From Phoenix dactylifera (Eukaryota > Streptophyta > Magnoliopsida > Arecales > Arecaceae), in assembly GCF_009389715.1 (NCBI RefSeq), contig NC_052407.1, positions 7,350,475 through 7,414,474 of the forward strand: DNA of 64,000 nucleotides, written 5' to 3'. The notes under the pieces were generated by a model. It did not search any database and was not told where the DNA came from. It worked only from the letters and a program-made list of their open reading frames with translations. The position numbers and the translations under genes are program-made. Below are positions 1 through 11,776 of the stretch, piece by piece (the stretch's first letter is position 1; each line of letters starts with the position of its first letter).

Positions 1-1794
1 AGCGAAAGTAAGTTTTATCTTGCAGCTTTCCTTCAAACGCACATTATTCTTTGGTTGTCAATAGATTAATGCCACATATTCTTTTGCAAACACTGAATGA
101 TAACAATTCTTTATTTCTTATTTAGTGCCTTGGTAGATTTTGTCAATATGGTGTTATCATAAATCTTTTATGTTGATTATTTCATCTTAATAATGTTGGG
201 TGCTATTTATATGTTATCTTGATGAATTGTTTGGATGTGTTCTATTACTCTGTCATGTAACACAGTCTCTTCAAGTTATTGTAGAGGTTGATAAATGATT
301 CAAGTGTTGCTTTCAGGTCTTGAGAGAGTACATGGGTTTACATTGGGTGATAGCACGGAGGAGTGGAAAAGGAAAAAGTTTCAGGATTTTAAGTCAAGGC
401 TAATTAAGGTACGGTATAACCCCTGGTACTATGTGATCTACTGTTATTACTTTTCTTACAAGACCTATGAACTCTTTTCACGATATGCCTTGACAAGATA
501 ATAGTATGTCGGGATATATATTTCCACCAAACATTTCTTGTGGAAAATTCTAAAATACTGGCCAGGTTCGGCTTCCTCAAGACTAAGAAGCTTGTAAAAA
601 ACTTCCAGGAAGCAAGCTCTGAGTAAAGTCTGCACATAGCAGTGGCCCGTACACTAGCCTGTGCAAAATGCCTGTACACTGGCAGCACTCTTTCCTGTCG
701 GGTTGAATACAGCAGTGACAAATGGTTGAGCTGCCAAAAAATAGATTTCATGACCAAAGAAATAAACGATAGTACAGGATCTCATTAAAAAAATATATTG
801 TTCATGTTGCTGCCGTCCTCACTCGGAGACTAATAATGTCTAGCAAATAAATGTGCACTTTTATGGTAACATATATGAGATCTTTTTGGCTAGATCACAT
901 AATAAGATTCGAATCATATGTAAATAAGAGTTTTAGAAGAAAATAAGAAGCAATGCAATCTAAAATAATCATCTAATTAGGGTATAGTAAATTGTGGTTC
1001 ATAAAACCTACAGAATACCTATACAAATGCCTTGCACATTCTCATCCCTTGAAAGTGTTCCTAGCATTTATAGAAAGTTATGCTTTCCGTCGTCCGCTTC
1101 ACTTGAAATTTTAACCACCACGAATCTTTGTACGATTTGTCAGAATGGCTTTGTACACTGTTTTGTTGTTATATTGGTTGCAACTTGGTAAACCTACTTC
1201 TTTTGAAGAAAACAAGATCCACTTTCATATTCTTATGAAGTTTAATGTTTGTTGTCTCACTTTATGCAGCTTCTAAGTTTGGAAGAACCTTGGACTTTGA
1301 TTATTGATGATGCATTGGCGAGTTCCTTTGTTTCTCCTACCACAGACTCCATAGCAGACGACAAGCAACTCATCTGTAAGTTCTTTTTTTATATCTCTGT
1401 TACTAATTTAAAGGGAAGAAATTAACAAAGGTGGGGGACTCACAGATGAGCTGGTCTCAGAAAGTAGAACCTGACCTTATGGAAGCTACCAAATTTTCTT
1501 AGGAGTGGTTTAATTTTCTTTAATATGGTTCCCCACCATGTAAATCTCCATATATGCACTCATTGCCCCATTATACTGGAATTTTTGATAAACATAATAC
1601 ATTTATGACAGCAGTTACTGTTCTCTCAAATTTACTAGTTGAATGAAGGTATACTTAGCGGTTATCTAACATGATCCGCGTTAATCTCAGTTGAAGAGTA
1701 CGAGAGGAGCTGGGAGCAGAATGAGGAGTTGGGTTTGAATGACATGGATACGTCTTCAGCTGATGATGCTTACAGAACAAACAACAGACAGTGA
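1..1794 (+). CDS. ZPR1: ZPR1-type zinc-finger protein, C-terminal part (5' end outside window)
   Basis: Four exons can be joined in one frame: 1-7, 317-408, 1270-1375 and 1691-1794, all with GT/AG introns, ending in TGA at 1792-1794. The translated pieces include LERVHGFTLGDS, EEPWTLIIDDALASSFVSP and YERSWEQNEELGLNDM. These match the conserved end of the second ZPR1 domain (the family reads LDDPLANS-like and YERT-QNEELGLNDM). In animals and yeast ZPR1 is a zinc-binding protein that associates with translation elongation factor eEF1A; a similar role in plants is assumed by homology. Only about the last 100 residues are present, so neither zinc finger is visible. The stop lies beside a possible donor (GTGAGA at 1791), so a further 3' exon cannot be excluded. 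The neighbour at 2562-4313 is convergent. Confidence 0.85.
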
Positions 1795-2561
1795 GAATTT
1801 TTTGTGATTAAATTATCTGTTGTATTCTGTGTTTTGCAACTGAAATTAGTCCCTCTATAGGGATGATTACTTGGTTGTTTAATCCAAACTTGATTCATGT
1901 ACATGGTTATTGTTATCAGTGCTTCTTGTGAAAGTATTGATACGCAATGCTAATGTTGCAATCTTGTTAAAATTTAATATCTTGAGAAAGGAAGACTGAT
2001 TTCACCACTGGGTGGAAGGTGGTGAACTCCAAGATGCAGGACATTGTTCTTCCAAACAAGGACCGAGCATGTGATCTATGTAACCATTTCAAAGTATCTG
2101 AGATCATAGACTTACAGAGATCTACCTCCCAACGATGCACCATAGCTTTAGGCACCTCAAGCATTTGGAGGCATCATCAGAATGGTGTTACATCAACAGG
2201 CGCTTTGGTCGCTTTTTAGTACGTTCATTTATATATGCAGTTATATTTAGAGGACATCCATCAGATGCTAGGTGGAAATAATAGAAAAACTATGCCCAGT
2301 CAGAATGACAGTTCTATGATTTATTAATAGGTTAGTCTATGTCCAAAAGCTTGGCTGTTTATTGCTTTCAATGACAACATCCATGGAATCCTAACTCATA
2401 ATAAAACATCGAGCTCACAATCCAAAATTATTAACCTCCCTGAAAACAAAGATCGAATGCCAATGGTGCATTCATTATCATTCCCTTTGTAAATGAAAAT
2501 ATACATATCTTTCCTACATGTATCATTTAGTAGAGTATGATTATAAACATAAACAAATATT
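1795..2561. other. Convergent intergenic space with the ZPR1 3' UTR
   Basis: No supportable coding region. This AT-rich stretch should contain the 3' UTR of the upstream ZPR1 gene and, on the other strand, the 3' UTR of the PPR gene. Short open frames at 2019-2219 (+) and 1967-2164 (-) overlap one another and resemble nothing I know. Confidence 0.6.
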
Positions 2562-4313
2562 CTACCAGAAATCAGCACAAGTGCAGAATCCTTCAGCAAA
2601 TCGATGAAACCTATTCCTATCCCTTAGAATGATCTCCCTGCTGAAGGCCCTGGAAGCAAGCTTCATAACCGAATGGCAATCGCTGCAAACTCGAAGGTTC
2701 TTCACAATCCGAATGGGTGCGGGATGATCGGTCCTGATGAGTCCAAATGCAAGAGCTAGTTTCTCACTGTGAAGCATCAAAGCATTCCTTTTCTCATGCT
2801 CCTCAATGTCAAGCAATACCTCTGAAGTATTCACCACATGTCCCATCTCGGCAACCCTCATTCCAATCTCTTCCACCATTGCATGCATCTCTTCGATGTC
2901 GGGGTGTGACTTATCCCCAACGATAAATTCATGAATCACGCCATCTAATTCAACAGAGCTGCATCCTGGAGTCTTGCTTATTCCTCTAGCTTTCATCCAT
3001 GCCCTAATTCTCCCAACATCTCCCCATCTATTATGGTGAGCATAGATGTTTGATAGCAAGACATAGGTAGCATCACTATACGGCTCGATCTCCATTAAAC
3101 GACCAGCCACATACTCAGCAAGCTCCAGATGACTTGGATTCCTCCTGCAAGCACTCAATAGAGAGCCCCAGAGTGCAGCATCAGGCTTCATTGGCATACT
3201 CTCTATCAAATCCAATGCCTCCTTCAACAACCCCACCCTGCTCAACAAATCGACCATGCAACCATAATGCTCCATCTTTGGCGAAACGTTAAAACGCTTG
3301 CTCATACTGTCAAAGATACGCCGGCCCTCCTCAACCAATCCTGAATGAGTGCAAGCCGACAGAGCACCAACAAATGTAACATCATCAGGTGCCACACCCT
3401 CAGCAACCATCTTGGAGAACAATGTGAGAGCCTCCTCGCCCTTCCCAAACATGGCAAGTCCTCTAATGATCACAGTCCAAGACAAGACATTCCGTTCGGG
3501 CATCTCATCAAACACCCTTCTCGCAAGGTCGATGCTCCCACACTTCGCATAAGCATCAACCAGCGCCGTGCCAAGACACACATTAACCCGGAGATCGTTC
3601 TTCAGAGCATACTCGTGCATCCATTTTGCCGAGTCCAGCGCGCCGAGATCCGTGCAAGCGGCCAGAGCACTAACGATTGTGATCTCATCCGCCTTTAATG
3701 GAGTCTCCCCATCACCACCTCCCATTCCCAACAGCTCGTAAAATAGCTCTAAGGCCTCCTTCGAGTGGCCACCCTTGACGAGACCCGAAATGACGGCGTT
3801 CCAGCAAGCGATGCAGTCTCTGTGGGGACCAACAGCGAACAGCTTGCGTGCGGAGATGACTTCGCCGCAGGAGGCGTAGAGGGAGAGAAGGGCGGTATGA
3901 GCGTGGAGGTCGGAGTGGAACCCGAGCTTTAGATGGTGGCCGTGAAGGGCTTTACCGAGGGGGAGGTCGTGGAGTTGGGCGCAGGTTTTGAAGAGAAGGG
4001 GAAAGGTATAGGAGTTGGGGGGGAGAGAGGGGCGGGAGGCGAAGAAGAGGAGGGCGAGGTGGGGGGAGGAGGCCTGGAGGTAGCCGTGGATTATGGAGTT
4101 GCGGGCGAATAGGCCCGGGGAGGGGGTGTGGGCGAAGACGGAGAGGGCGTAGTCCATCACGCCGCGGCAGGAGCAGAAGGCGACGAGCTTGCCGGCGAGG
4201 AAGGAGGAGCGGTCGTGCTGGGTTTTTATCATCTGGGCGTGGACTTGGTGGAGGTCTCGGAGGGTGGCGCAGGACTGGAGGAGGGCGAGGGTGGCGGCGC
4301 CGCCGTCGGACAT
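2562..4313 (-). CDS. PLS-class pentatricopeptide repeat protein with DYW domain (organelle RNA editing type)
   Basis: An uninterrupted 583-codon frame starts at ATG (4311-4313) and ends at 2562-2564. Tandem PPR units are visible, for example GTALVDAYAKCGSIDLARRVF, NVLSWTVIIRGLAMFGKGEEA and DDVTFVGALSACTHSGLVEEG. They are followed by the E region (PGCSSVEL) and a full DYW deaminase domain. The domain has HSEKLALAFGL (His and Glu of the HxE site), CSDCH and a C-terminal CTCADFW. The family binds organelle transcripts in a sequence-specific way, and its DYW domain deaminates C to U. Lack of introns and ~580 residues are usual for the class. The last three residues are DFW rather than DYW. No targeting peptide is obvious; the N terminus is short, so the true start could be further upstream. 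The 5' third is GC-rich and the 3' part AT-richer, a gradient typical of monocot genes. The target transcript cannot be told. Confidence 0.92.
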   Translation of the reverse strand: MSDGGAATLALLQSCATLRDLHQVHAQMIKTQHDRSSFLAGKLVAFCSCRGVMDYALSVFAHTPSPGLFARNSIIHGYLQASSPHLALLFFASRPSLPPNSYTFPLLFKTCAQLHDLPLGKALHGHHLKLGFHSDLHAHTALLSLYASCGEVISARKLFAVGPHRDCIACWNAVISGLVKGGHSKEALELFYELLGMGGGDGETPLKADEITIVSALAACTDLGALDSAKWMHEYALKNDLRVNVCLGTALVDAYAKCGSIDLARRVFDEMPERNVLSWTVIIRGLAMFGKGEEALTLFSKMVAEGVAPDDVTFVGALSACTHSGLVEEGRRIFDSMSKRFNVSPKMEHYGCMVDLLSRVGLLKEALDLIESMPMKPDAALWGSLLSACRRNPSHLELAEYVAGRLMEIEPYSDATYVLLSNIYAHHNRWGDVGRIRAWMKARGISKTPGCSSVELDGVIHEFIVGDKSHPDIEEMHAMVEEIGMRVAEMGHVVNTSEVLLDIEEHEKRNALMLHSEKLALAFGLIRTDHPAPIRIVKNLRVCSDCHSVMKLASRAFSREIILRDRNRFHRFAEGFCTCADFW

Positions 4314-5262
4314 TTTGCGGTGGCGAAGAAGGAGCGGTCCAAGCTCTGCATGTTCGTCGATTACAATGCAATATAAAATGTTAATGTTTGAGATTAGATT
4401 TAGATGATAATGCTAACTACCAAGTTAGTATGTTAGTGGGAACCGCATTTTTGAAGACTGTTGGAACTGGAAGGTGACAACATTGCAGTTTTTTTTTTTC
4501 CTCTCTAAAACGGATGATTCATAGGAATACATTCAAAAAAAAAAAAAAAAGTCAAAAAATAGTAAATTTTAGAGCTCTTTAGGCACCTCCTTATTTTTAA
4601 TTCACAAAGCTTTCTGAAATGATCAGCTACATACGAAGTCATCCAATCCACAACCTTATTAATCTCACTGTAAACATGCTTGGCCTGCAAAGCCACACCA
4701 CCACTAACCATGTTTTTTTTTAAGCTTTGAGTGAGCTTTTGTTGATTGTAAAAGTTTATCAATTAGCAACGATGGATGGCACATACTAGCAAGGTATCTA
4801 ATCAATAATATTGATAATATTTCTTTTCTTCTTCCTCTTCTTTCTTTCCCTCCCCTCTTCTTCTTTTCCTCCCCTCTCCTCCAATCAATAATATTGATAA
4901 TGTTTCTCTCTTTCACCTCTTTCTTTTCTTTCTTCTCTCTTTCTTCCTCCCTCTTTTCTTTCGATATTTGAGCCTATTTGTGATGCGCATGTTTTCTATC
5001 TTGTAAAATCTCTCCATTTTTTATGTAGTTAAGAGCCCCCTTCTCTTATTGGTCTCCCCTTTCCTTCCTCCATAGCTATGATATTCCTGATGATAATGAT
5101 TTCTCCCATCTCCAATGTTTAGTGGCTTCCAATAGCAGGAATTTTTTTATTGATTGTAGGCAGAAGAGATTTTACTTTGATTTTTCTGAGAAGAGTCATT
5201 TGATTTTGAAGTTTAGAATTTGTTTTTTCTTGGAATTTTCATTGTATTCTTGGACTCATCCC
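4314..5262. other. Intergenic, pyrimidine-rich tracts
   Basis: This is the left half of the divergent spacer between the PPR and ERV1 genes. It holds a poly-A run (4534-4550) and a long CT-rich tract (about 4812-4960). A 15-bp palindrome, ATCAATAATATTGAT, occurs twice (near 4801 and 4884) at either end of one CT-rich block. No gene seen. Confidence 0.6.
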
Positions 5263-5265
5263 TAG

Positions 5266-5749
5266 GGGCTCGTTTAGTTCGCGGGAAGCATTTTCTATTC
5301 TAGGAATATGATTTTTGGAAAACAAATTTCTAAAAAAAAGATACCTAGAAAAGTACTTTTGGCATGTTTGGTTGACCATGAGAAAATGACAAATTTCCAA
5401 AGTGCTTATGTTTGGTTGGCCATTCACTTTTCTAGGAAAGTTATATATAATTCCTATTATGCCCTTAATAAAAATTAGGTCTTTGATACCTCTTTAATGC
5501 TTCTTTAATGCTGAAGGGTCTTTTTGGAAAAAAATAAAAATAAAGTGATTCTCGTCTCATGGAAAAGTAACTTTTCAATGTTTCTAATAATAGAAAAAAC
5601 TTTTCCATAAAATGTGGGAATCATATTCCCATGGGAATACAACTTTCCTATCTCTCTCCTTTGAAAACTCCAACCAAACGAGAGGCATCTCATTACTTTC
5701 CCGTTGACCCCACTTTCCCTCCTTCTTTTTCCGCGAACCAAACGAGCCC
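5266..5749. mobile_element. MITE with TIRs, PIF/Harbinger (Tourist)-like
   Basis: Terminal inverted repeats of about 19 bp are visible. The left end reads GGGCTCGTTTAGTTCGCGG and the right end, reverse-complemented, GGGCTCGTTTGGTTCGCGG (one mismatch). A 3-bp TAG flanks both ends (5263-5265 and 5750-5752), as expected for a 3-bp target duplication. The 484-bp interior is AT-rich and also partly self-complementary near the ends. It has no transposase. Family assignment rests on TIR style and TSD length; the usual TSD is TWA, so TAG is slightly off. Confidence 0.72.
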
Positions 5750-5752
5750 TAG

Positions 5753-6688
5753 ATGTAAAGAAAAAGCCGGTGGGCTGGTCTTTTTCTTTTCTTAAAAGAA
5801 CTATTTGAAATATAAGAATCCATGCAACCACTTAAGCTACTCTTGCTATGTTATTTTAAGCTATTTTTAAAAAATGTTTCAACTAGAGCCTATATAAAAA
5901 TAAAATAATGGAATTGTCATAAAATTCTAGCTTCAGAGTCTATATAAAATATTTTTTAATTTTTAAATAAAACCTTTTTTTTATTTTTTATATTTACACC
6001 AATTAGAAATATATTTAGATTTCTTATTAGACAGCCCTCCGTCGCTAGCTTTGTAGATGCTCAATACTGTCTTAACTATGAATTTGGTGCATTCAAGTAA
6101 GTCATTGGGTCAGACTTGAATATAAGATGTTCCCCAACTTTAATTAATCATATCTTGATCCTTATGTCTCAGTCTATTTCAATCGATAAAAATAGCTATT
6201 TTATAGCTTAACGATCAGGTTCTAAAGGACCTGACAACAACTAAACATCCAAAGGGACTATTATTATTTGAGTTCCCGTCCCCTACTAAAATAGTTTGAA
6301 GTAAACATTTGAATACATAAGATTGGAATCTGTAATTCATTGAGTTAGATTCGAACCATTTACTGAATATTTATTCTCCATTACAATAAGTAGAACTAAA
6401 TTTCAAATAATTAAGAATGTTGGCATATAAATATCGATATTTTTGGGATTATAATAATTTTAATAATTCGTTTATGGGGAAAAAAGTATGATGTTTTTCT
6501 GGCAAAATCAGTGATCAGATATGTTTTATACACAAAATTAATAAAATGGAAAACAAAAGCCATACCCGCGAGGTCTTCATCCGCTCCGCCTCCTGCCGTT
6601 ATCCTTGCGTCTTTGCCTAGCCTTCGTTCGCTTCTCATCGCCGGCGCGTCCATAGTCATCTCCTCCGACGCAGAGAGAACAAAAAAAA
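5753..6688. other. Upstream region and probable 5' UTR of the ERV1-like gene
   Basis: AT-rich to about 6550, then abruptly GC- and CT-rich to the ATG at 6689, which fits a 5' UTR. Two upstream ATGs (6519 and 6545) lie in the AT-rich part, and I cannot tell whether they are transcribed. No clear TATA box position can be defended. Confidence 0.45.
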
Positions 6689-9600
6689 ATGTCGGAAAAT
6701 CCATTGGAAGCCATCCTAAAAGCCACCGAATCCCTCTCCCGCTGCGTCCAAACCCATCTCTCCCGCCTCTTTCCCGCGCCCCAAGACCACCACCACCACC
6801 GCTCGTCCCCGCCTCTACTCTTTGTATCCTCCAAGCCCTCCGCTCTTCCTCAATCCACGGATGCCACTTCTCCCATGAAGGCACTCCCGCTCTCCCCTTC
6901 TCACCAACGGACAGCAGAAGAAGTCTTTATGTTTAGTTGTTGGTTTGATTTGCTGATTCTTGTTCGAATTTGTTCAGGAGAAGTCGGCGATTCCATTGAC
7001 GAAGGAGGAGCTCGGGAGGGCTACCTGGACTCTGCTCCACACCATTGCAGCACAGGTGTTTGATTATTTCCCTTTACAAGGATCAGTTGTTAACTCTGCA
7101 TGGCTTACTCATATAGATGAAAAATTTGTCACCTGTCCTTTGTATAGTTGTTGGATAGTTCGATAAATAGGCTGCAAAACCTATGTTCGTGTAAAAGGGC
7201 TTATTTTTTCAGGCAACCGACATGTAAACTTATCGGACTTTTCCATTGTTTATGTAAAAGATCACTGGACAAGGTGTTCGATGTGAATTTGATGATACCT
7301 GGAGCTGTTAGGATCTCCTAGTTCTTTTGATCTTTCATTGCATGTTTTAAATAAGTATTTTCCTGAATGTTTGTGGTCAGTTTGTAAAGTCTTTATTGAT
7401 TGTTTATTCTTAAGGAGTTATTCAAGCATAAAGAGATAAGGACCTTAAGGCTGACTGGTTAATTGCAAATTATAGGAATTTAGGTTTTGAAAAGATAAAA
7501 ACAGAAAACGTTCTGCTAGACATTAAGGGGAATAAGTCAATGTTTCGTGCTAGAAACTTCTACATGGATTAAATGTAAGACTTGTTTCCAGAGTCTTCAT
7601 GCAGCAGTTAGTTGGCCATATTTAGTCTCCTTGGCTAAAATTCATGAAATAACAGAACAAACATGAAGAATATTACCATGTCATTTGCAAACTTGATGAT
7701 CTTAGACAAGTGCGACCAAATCTTGTGTTTCCATGGTTCAAGTGTCATAATTTATACTTTTTTCATTAGTTTCAAGTTGCTAAGTATTTTATATTGAACA
7801 ATACGCCCATATACTAGTAGTATTGTCCCAGTACTATTGGTAGCTTTGTCCCATATCTTAATGTTATACGAACTGAGTGTTGTCTTTCATCTAAAAAACT
7901 TCATTACGAGGTCTGGAGAGGGTCAGATGTATGCGGCCTTAGCCCTACGTGTGGAGAGTCTGTTTCCATGTTTCGAATTTGTAACCTCCAAGTCATAATG
8001 AAGCAACCTCACCATTGCTTTAAGGCTCACCTTCATTGTGAAACTTTTATATGTAAACTTAAAATGCCATCAAGAACTCTCGGTAAGACCTAGTTAAGTG
8101 TGCTCATCAATCTGGTCACAGTAGTATCATGGGCTGATGAAAGGTATTGTGCTTGAAAACAGGTTCACTGAAACTACTTGTCTGAATGCATTAATGCATG
8201 TTTCTTGATTACTTATAGGTGCTATATGATCATAGATCTTGATCAATATTGAAATAACTGTAATTTTTTTTGTAATCCCCTTCTCGATATGTGCATATAA
8301 AGTTTTCAATTTTTATTTATTTCACTTGCTAAGCTGGATCTGTTTCAGGGACCAGACATAATTTTCAGTAAATCTTCTTCCACTTTCCTAGTTAAAACCT
8401 ATCTTGATTGTGTGAATGGCCCAAAACATAATGCTGGTGTCAATGCCATTGTTTTTTCATGACAAGATGCTGCTTGATTTCCTTCTACCAAATTCTTAAA
8501 TATTAAAGTGTTATGTCAATTTTCTTTAATGAAAAAAACATTTACATCTGCAACTTGCTGACTTCTTCAATGCCTATCTGACACTGAACTTTTCAGTTTC
8601 CAGATCACCCAACAAGACAGCAAAAACGTGATGTAAAAGAACTGGTATGGTATGCTTGTTATGCCCTTCATTATGAAGTTGACATGATTGCATTTAAATG
8701 GAAGTCAAGTTTTCTTAAATTAATCATTCCATTTAGTTTCCAAGATCTTGCTCCTTATATCAACTAGCAATGCTTTCAATCCAAACTTTGTTATCAAGTA
8801 CATATATTCGTTGCAAGACTGGGAAATAGGTGTAGCACTGAGCAGGGTGATTAGATAGAGATGAATTCGCTGTGCCATTAGCATTGCAGCGATGCTGTAG
8901 TAGTCTGAACAATTGAAAAATGACTACTTAAGGTTCATGGTCTAGTTCCTAGAAATTGGAGCTGATACAAATTAATTGTTTTCCTGCTTGAGTGCATGTC
9001 TATGGAATTTTGGCAATTATGATTGTATAGGCTTTTTAAACCAACTATAGTTCGGTTGGAATTTTTGTTTATCTGGTGTCTCACTTTTTTTTTTCCTTTT
9101 TTTTTTCCTCAAGTTTTGAATAAGAAACAGCATTAAGTGTATTATTGTCAAAGTAGTTATGATCTGCTCAAAAATGGTTTTATTACTATTCAGCAGGGTC
9201 ATCCAGAAATATTCCCTTGCGTTTTACTTAGGATCAATATCCTATGGCACATGTAATCATTAATGCATTACTTAGGATTACTTAAATTCACAGTATCGTT
9301 CCACAGGGATTACATTTTGGTACATGCAATATTATCTTGGTGTAGTCATCTCAGTTTTATGGATCTTATAGATCTGTTCACTAAAATGCTTGTTGTCAGA
9401 TCATGCCTGCCCCTATTTTTATGGATATGAATAGCATGCAGCAAGGTTTTTGCCAGTATACTTTAAAAGGCCTTTCTTGTTTTCTTCCCTTTGCATTATG
9501 CATTGGTGCTTTTTATGGTATTCTTCCACGGGGCTTACATCTAAATCCATGAGATATTATCTTGATATAGTCATCTCAGTCTTGTTGATCTGTTTGCTCG

Positions 9601-10469
9601 ACACTGATTGTTACATCATCGCCTCCCTTAATTTATGGATATTTGAGATGAACGGCATGCACCGAGTTATTTGTCATTAGAATCATAGGAATTTTTATTT
9701 GTACATGTGAAATATAGATGACGTGGAACTTGTTTCTTTATGTAGATGGTCATATTATCTCGACTTTATCCTTGTAAAGAATGTGCAGATCATTTTAAGG
9801 AAATTTTGAAGTAAGTGATACATGCATCCTTTTCTATCCTTCATGCTAGAAGACTGGCCTTGAAAAGCATTATGACTATCAAGAACATTGCTATTTATCT
9901 GAACAGTCAGATTAATAGTTAATATGATCAGTTTTTAGTGTGTCACCATTATGAATTATTTGTATACTTGATCTTTTTGGTTTTTGGCAGAAGAAGCTCA
10001 AAACCTGCTGAAGCAGAGTCAAAGTCTTGATTTTTTTTTAAAAAAATAAAGAGAAAAAGAAAAGAAATCGATAGTGATACACAATGTTTTCATCTCTGCA
10101 TAATCAATTTATTTTGATTGTTTCACAGAGCAAACCCTGTACAAGCTGGATCACAAGCTGAATTCTCTCAATGGCTATGCCATGTGCACAACGTTGTTAA
10201 CCGAAGGTTCCTGGTTAAATCAAACTTTTTTTAATTTTTTTACTGCGAATGTTGTCCTTTTTTCCCTTCTCTACTTCCTGCTAGCAGTTCCGGTAGTTTT
10301 TGTGACATGCTCCATTAGTTAAATTGATAGTTTGAGTTTTGCTTCTCTTGACAGCCTTGGAAAATTGACATTTCCCTGCAATAGAGTGAATGCTAGATGG
10401 GGAAAATTGGACTGCAAGGATCGCGCATGTGATCTGCAAGGCACTACAGGCTTCAACAACCAACCATGA
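6689..10469 (+). CDS. ERV1: FAD-linked sulfhydryl oxidase, ERV1/ALR family, plant type
   Basis: Six exons: 6689-~6922, 6978-7055, 8597-8644, 9746-9810, 10129-10206 and 10355-10469 (TGA at 10467). Together they encode about 205 residues; plant Erv1 is about 190. Diagnostic pieces are CVQTHLSRLF near the start, LGRATWTLLHTIAAQ, HPTRQQKRDVKEL and the catalytic YPCKECADHF (CxxC). These are followed by WLCHVHNVVNRSLGKL (FAD-contacting HxxxN region) and ARWGKLDCKDRACDL. The C-terminal C-x4-C shuttle pair is the plant arrangement; there is no N-terminal CxxC. The enzyme re-oxidises the Mia40/disulfide relay in the mitochondrial intermembrane space and passes electrons from dithiols to FAD, then to cytochrome c or oxygen. 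The first donor is uncertain: the in-phase GTCTTT at 6923 gives an intron of only 55 bp, while GC at 6881 or GT at 6824 are alternatives. An Au-type SINE lies in the intron at 7056-8596. Confidence 0.9.
7909..8031 (-). mobile_element. Au-type SINE, partial, in intron of ERV1-like gene
   Basis: Read on the minus strand it starts GGTGAGCCTTAAAGCAATGG. It continues with a tRNA-like box B (GGTTACAAATTCGAAACATG) and then AAACAGACTCTCC and GGGCTAAGGCCGCATACAT. The order and wording fit the widespread plant Au SINE (tRNA-derived head, GGTTCGAGTC-like box B, AGGGTAAGGCTGCGTACA). The 3' end is cut after the GACCTC segment. Substitutions in box B suggest an old, inactive copy. Confidence 0.78.
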
Positions 10470-11689
10470 TGACTTCAATTCCTCTTAAGAAGGAAATGCA
10501 AAGGGTAAGGGCAATGGTTCCACTTGTGCTTGTTATGCATCCCAGGATGGAAAAGCGTAAGTTAGTTTTACCATTTAATTAGTACATAACCTGAAGAATA
10601 TGTGTTATTCGGACCTTTCGATTATAATCAGCTGTATTTTGCTCAGAGATTCTAATCAGTTGAATGACACTCTTAACATCTAATAGTCATTTTTGAAGAA
10701 TTCAGTTGGAGTTAGGTGAAGAACTGGTTTTGGGAGTATAATTATGATAAACAAACTGCAATAAATTTTGCTTTTTAAGCTTTCATGTTGTCATTGTTTC
10801 TTGTTTATTATCTGGTGATATATAGCAGTTCTCTCGTTATCAGGTCTAGCTTTGCTACCATTGCTGTTGGATCAGCTATCTGCCGCCATTCCAGAGTGAT
10901 TTGAAAGGTGTTGAACTTCTGTTCTTCCCAAGGTCTGTCCTTTTCATCATGTCCTGGGGTGCCTGCTTTGTAAATCGACATGAATTTCAGGTGATTTATC
11001 TGATCATATGGTCAACATTTAGCATTGAGATTTTTTTCACCCTCTGTAGAAACTTTCCAATTAGACAAGTTGGCTATTTAAGTTTTAATTAATTCTACAT
11101 TTTATGAACTTCTTTGTTTTTGTGATTGGTTGATTAAGAATCTGTTTGGAAATGTGGCAAGTTAGTTGGAGTTTTATCTGGTTAGAAAACTTTTGGAAAT
11201 GGATCCTGTTTGAATAATTGTCATCAACCCATCCTGGAAAAACAAAATTAGTTTTAAGAAGCATGGACCAAAATCAATCTAATCAGCTTCTTGAAATCAA
11301 TCAAAAGTAGCCTAATCTGCTCTGCTATGGTCTTAAAGCTCAAATTCCAGGATAGACCGGCTCTGGATGTTGCTTGATGCTGCTCGACTATGATGTCATA
11401 GCCAGGAAGCGGAATTGGACTTGGTTTGGCAGTGGGCATCAAGATATGTGAGATAGGAGAGATCAAGCCATTTCTTTTGGTAATGTCTGATTTATAGATA
11501 TCTTCCTGATGTGTGCAATATATGCTGCGAATTTCCTGGGAGCTCTAAACATTCTGCTCGCATTGTCTCATATGTCAATGCGCCGAAAGCAACTAGGGAC
11601 CATTATCTTGGATTCTCAATACTTCCATTGCTCCATCCCCGTATGGGCGGAGAAGCTGTGCTGCCGGGAGCTCCGGGGAAGTTGAAATA
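10470..11689. other. 3' flank of the ERV1-like gene
   Basis: It contains the expected 3' UTR and then AT-rich sequence. No protein similarity recognised; short frames at 10901-11092 (+) and 11254-11466 (-) are not supported by anything. Confidence 0.5.
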
Positions 11690-11776
11690 GGAGAGTATTC
11701 ATCTTAGGATGGGCTTACTACTTAGATGCCGTTCTGCACCTGGGTACCCAGCATTTACCATGGGCACAAAAGTGAA
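11690..11776 (-). pseudogene. Decayed plastid-type 23S rRNA 3' fragment (nuclear plastid DNA)
   Basis: The plus strand reads GAGTATTCATCTTAGGATGG, then GCTTACTACTTAGATGC, and after an apparent internal deletion TACCCAGCATTTACCATGGG. This is the antisense of the conserved 3' region of plastid 23S rRNA as I remember it. About 15-20 bases after TTAGATGC are missing or replaced. Similarity may begin slightly before 11690 (a segment with GGGGAAGTTGAAA). It is a short degraded insertion, not a working rRNA gene. A mitochondrial 26S origin is less likely but possible. Confidence 0.66.
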
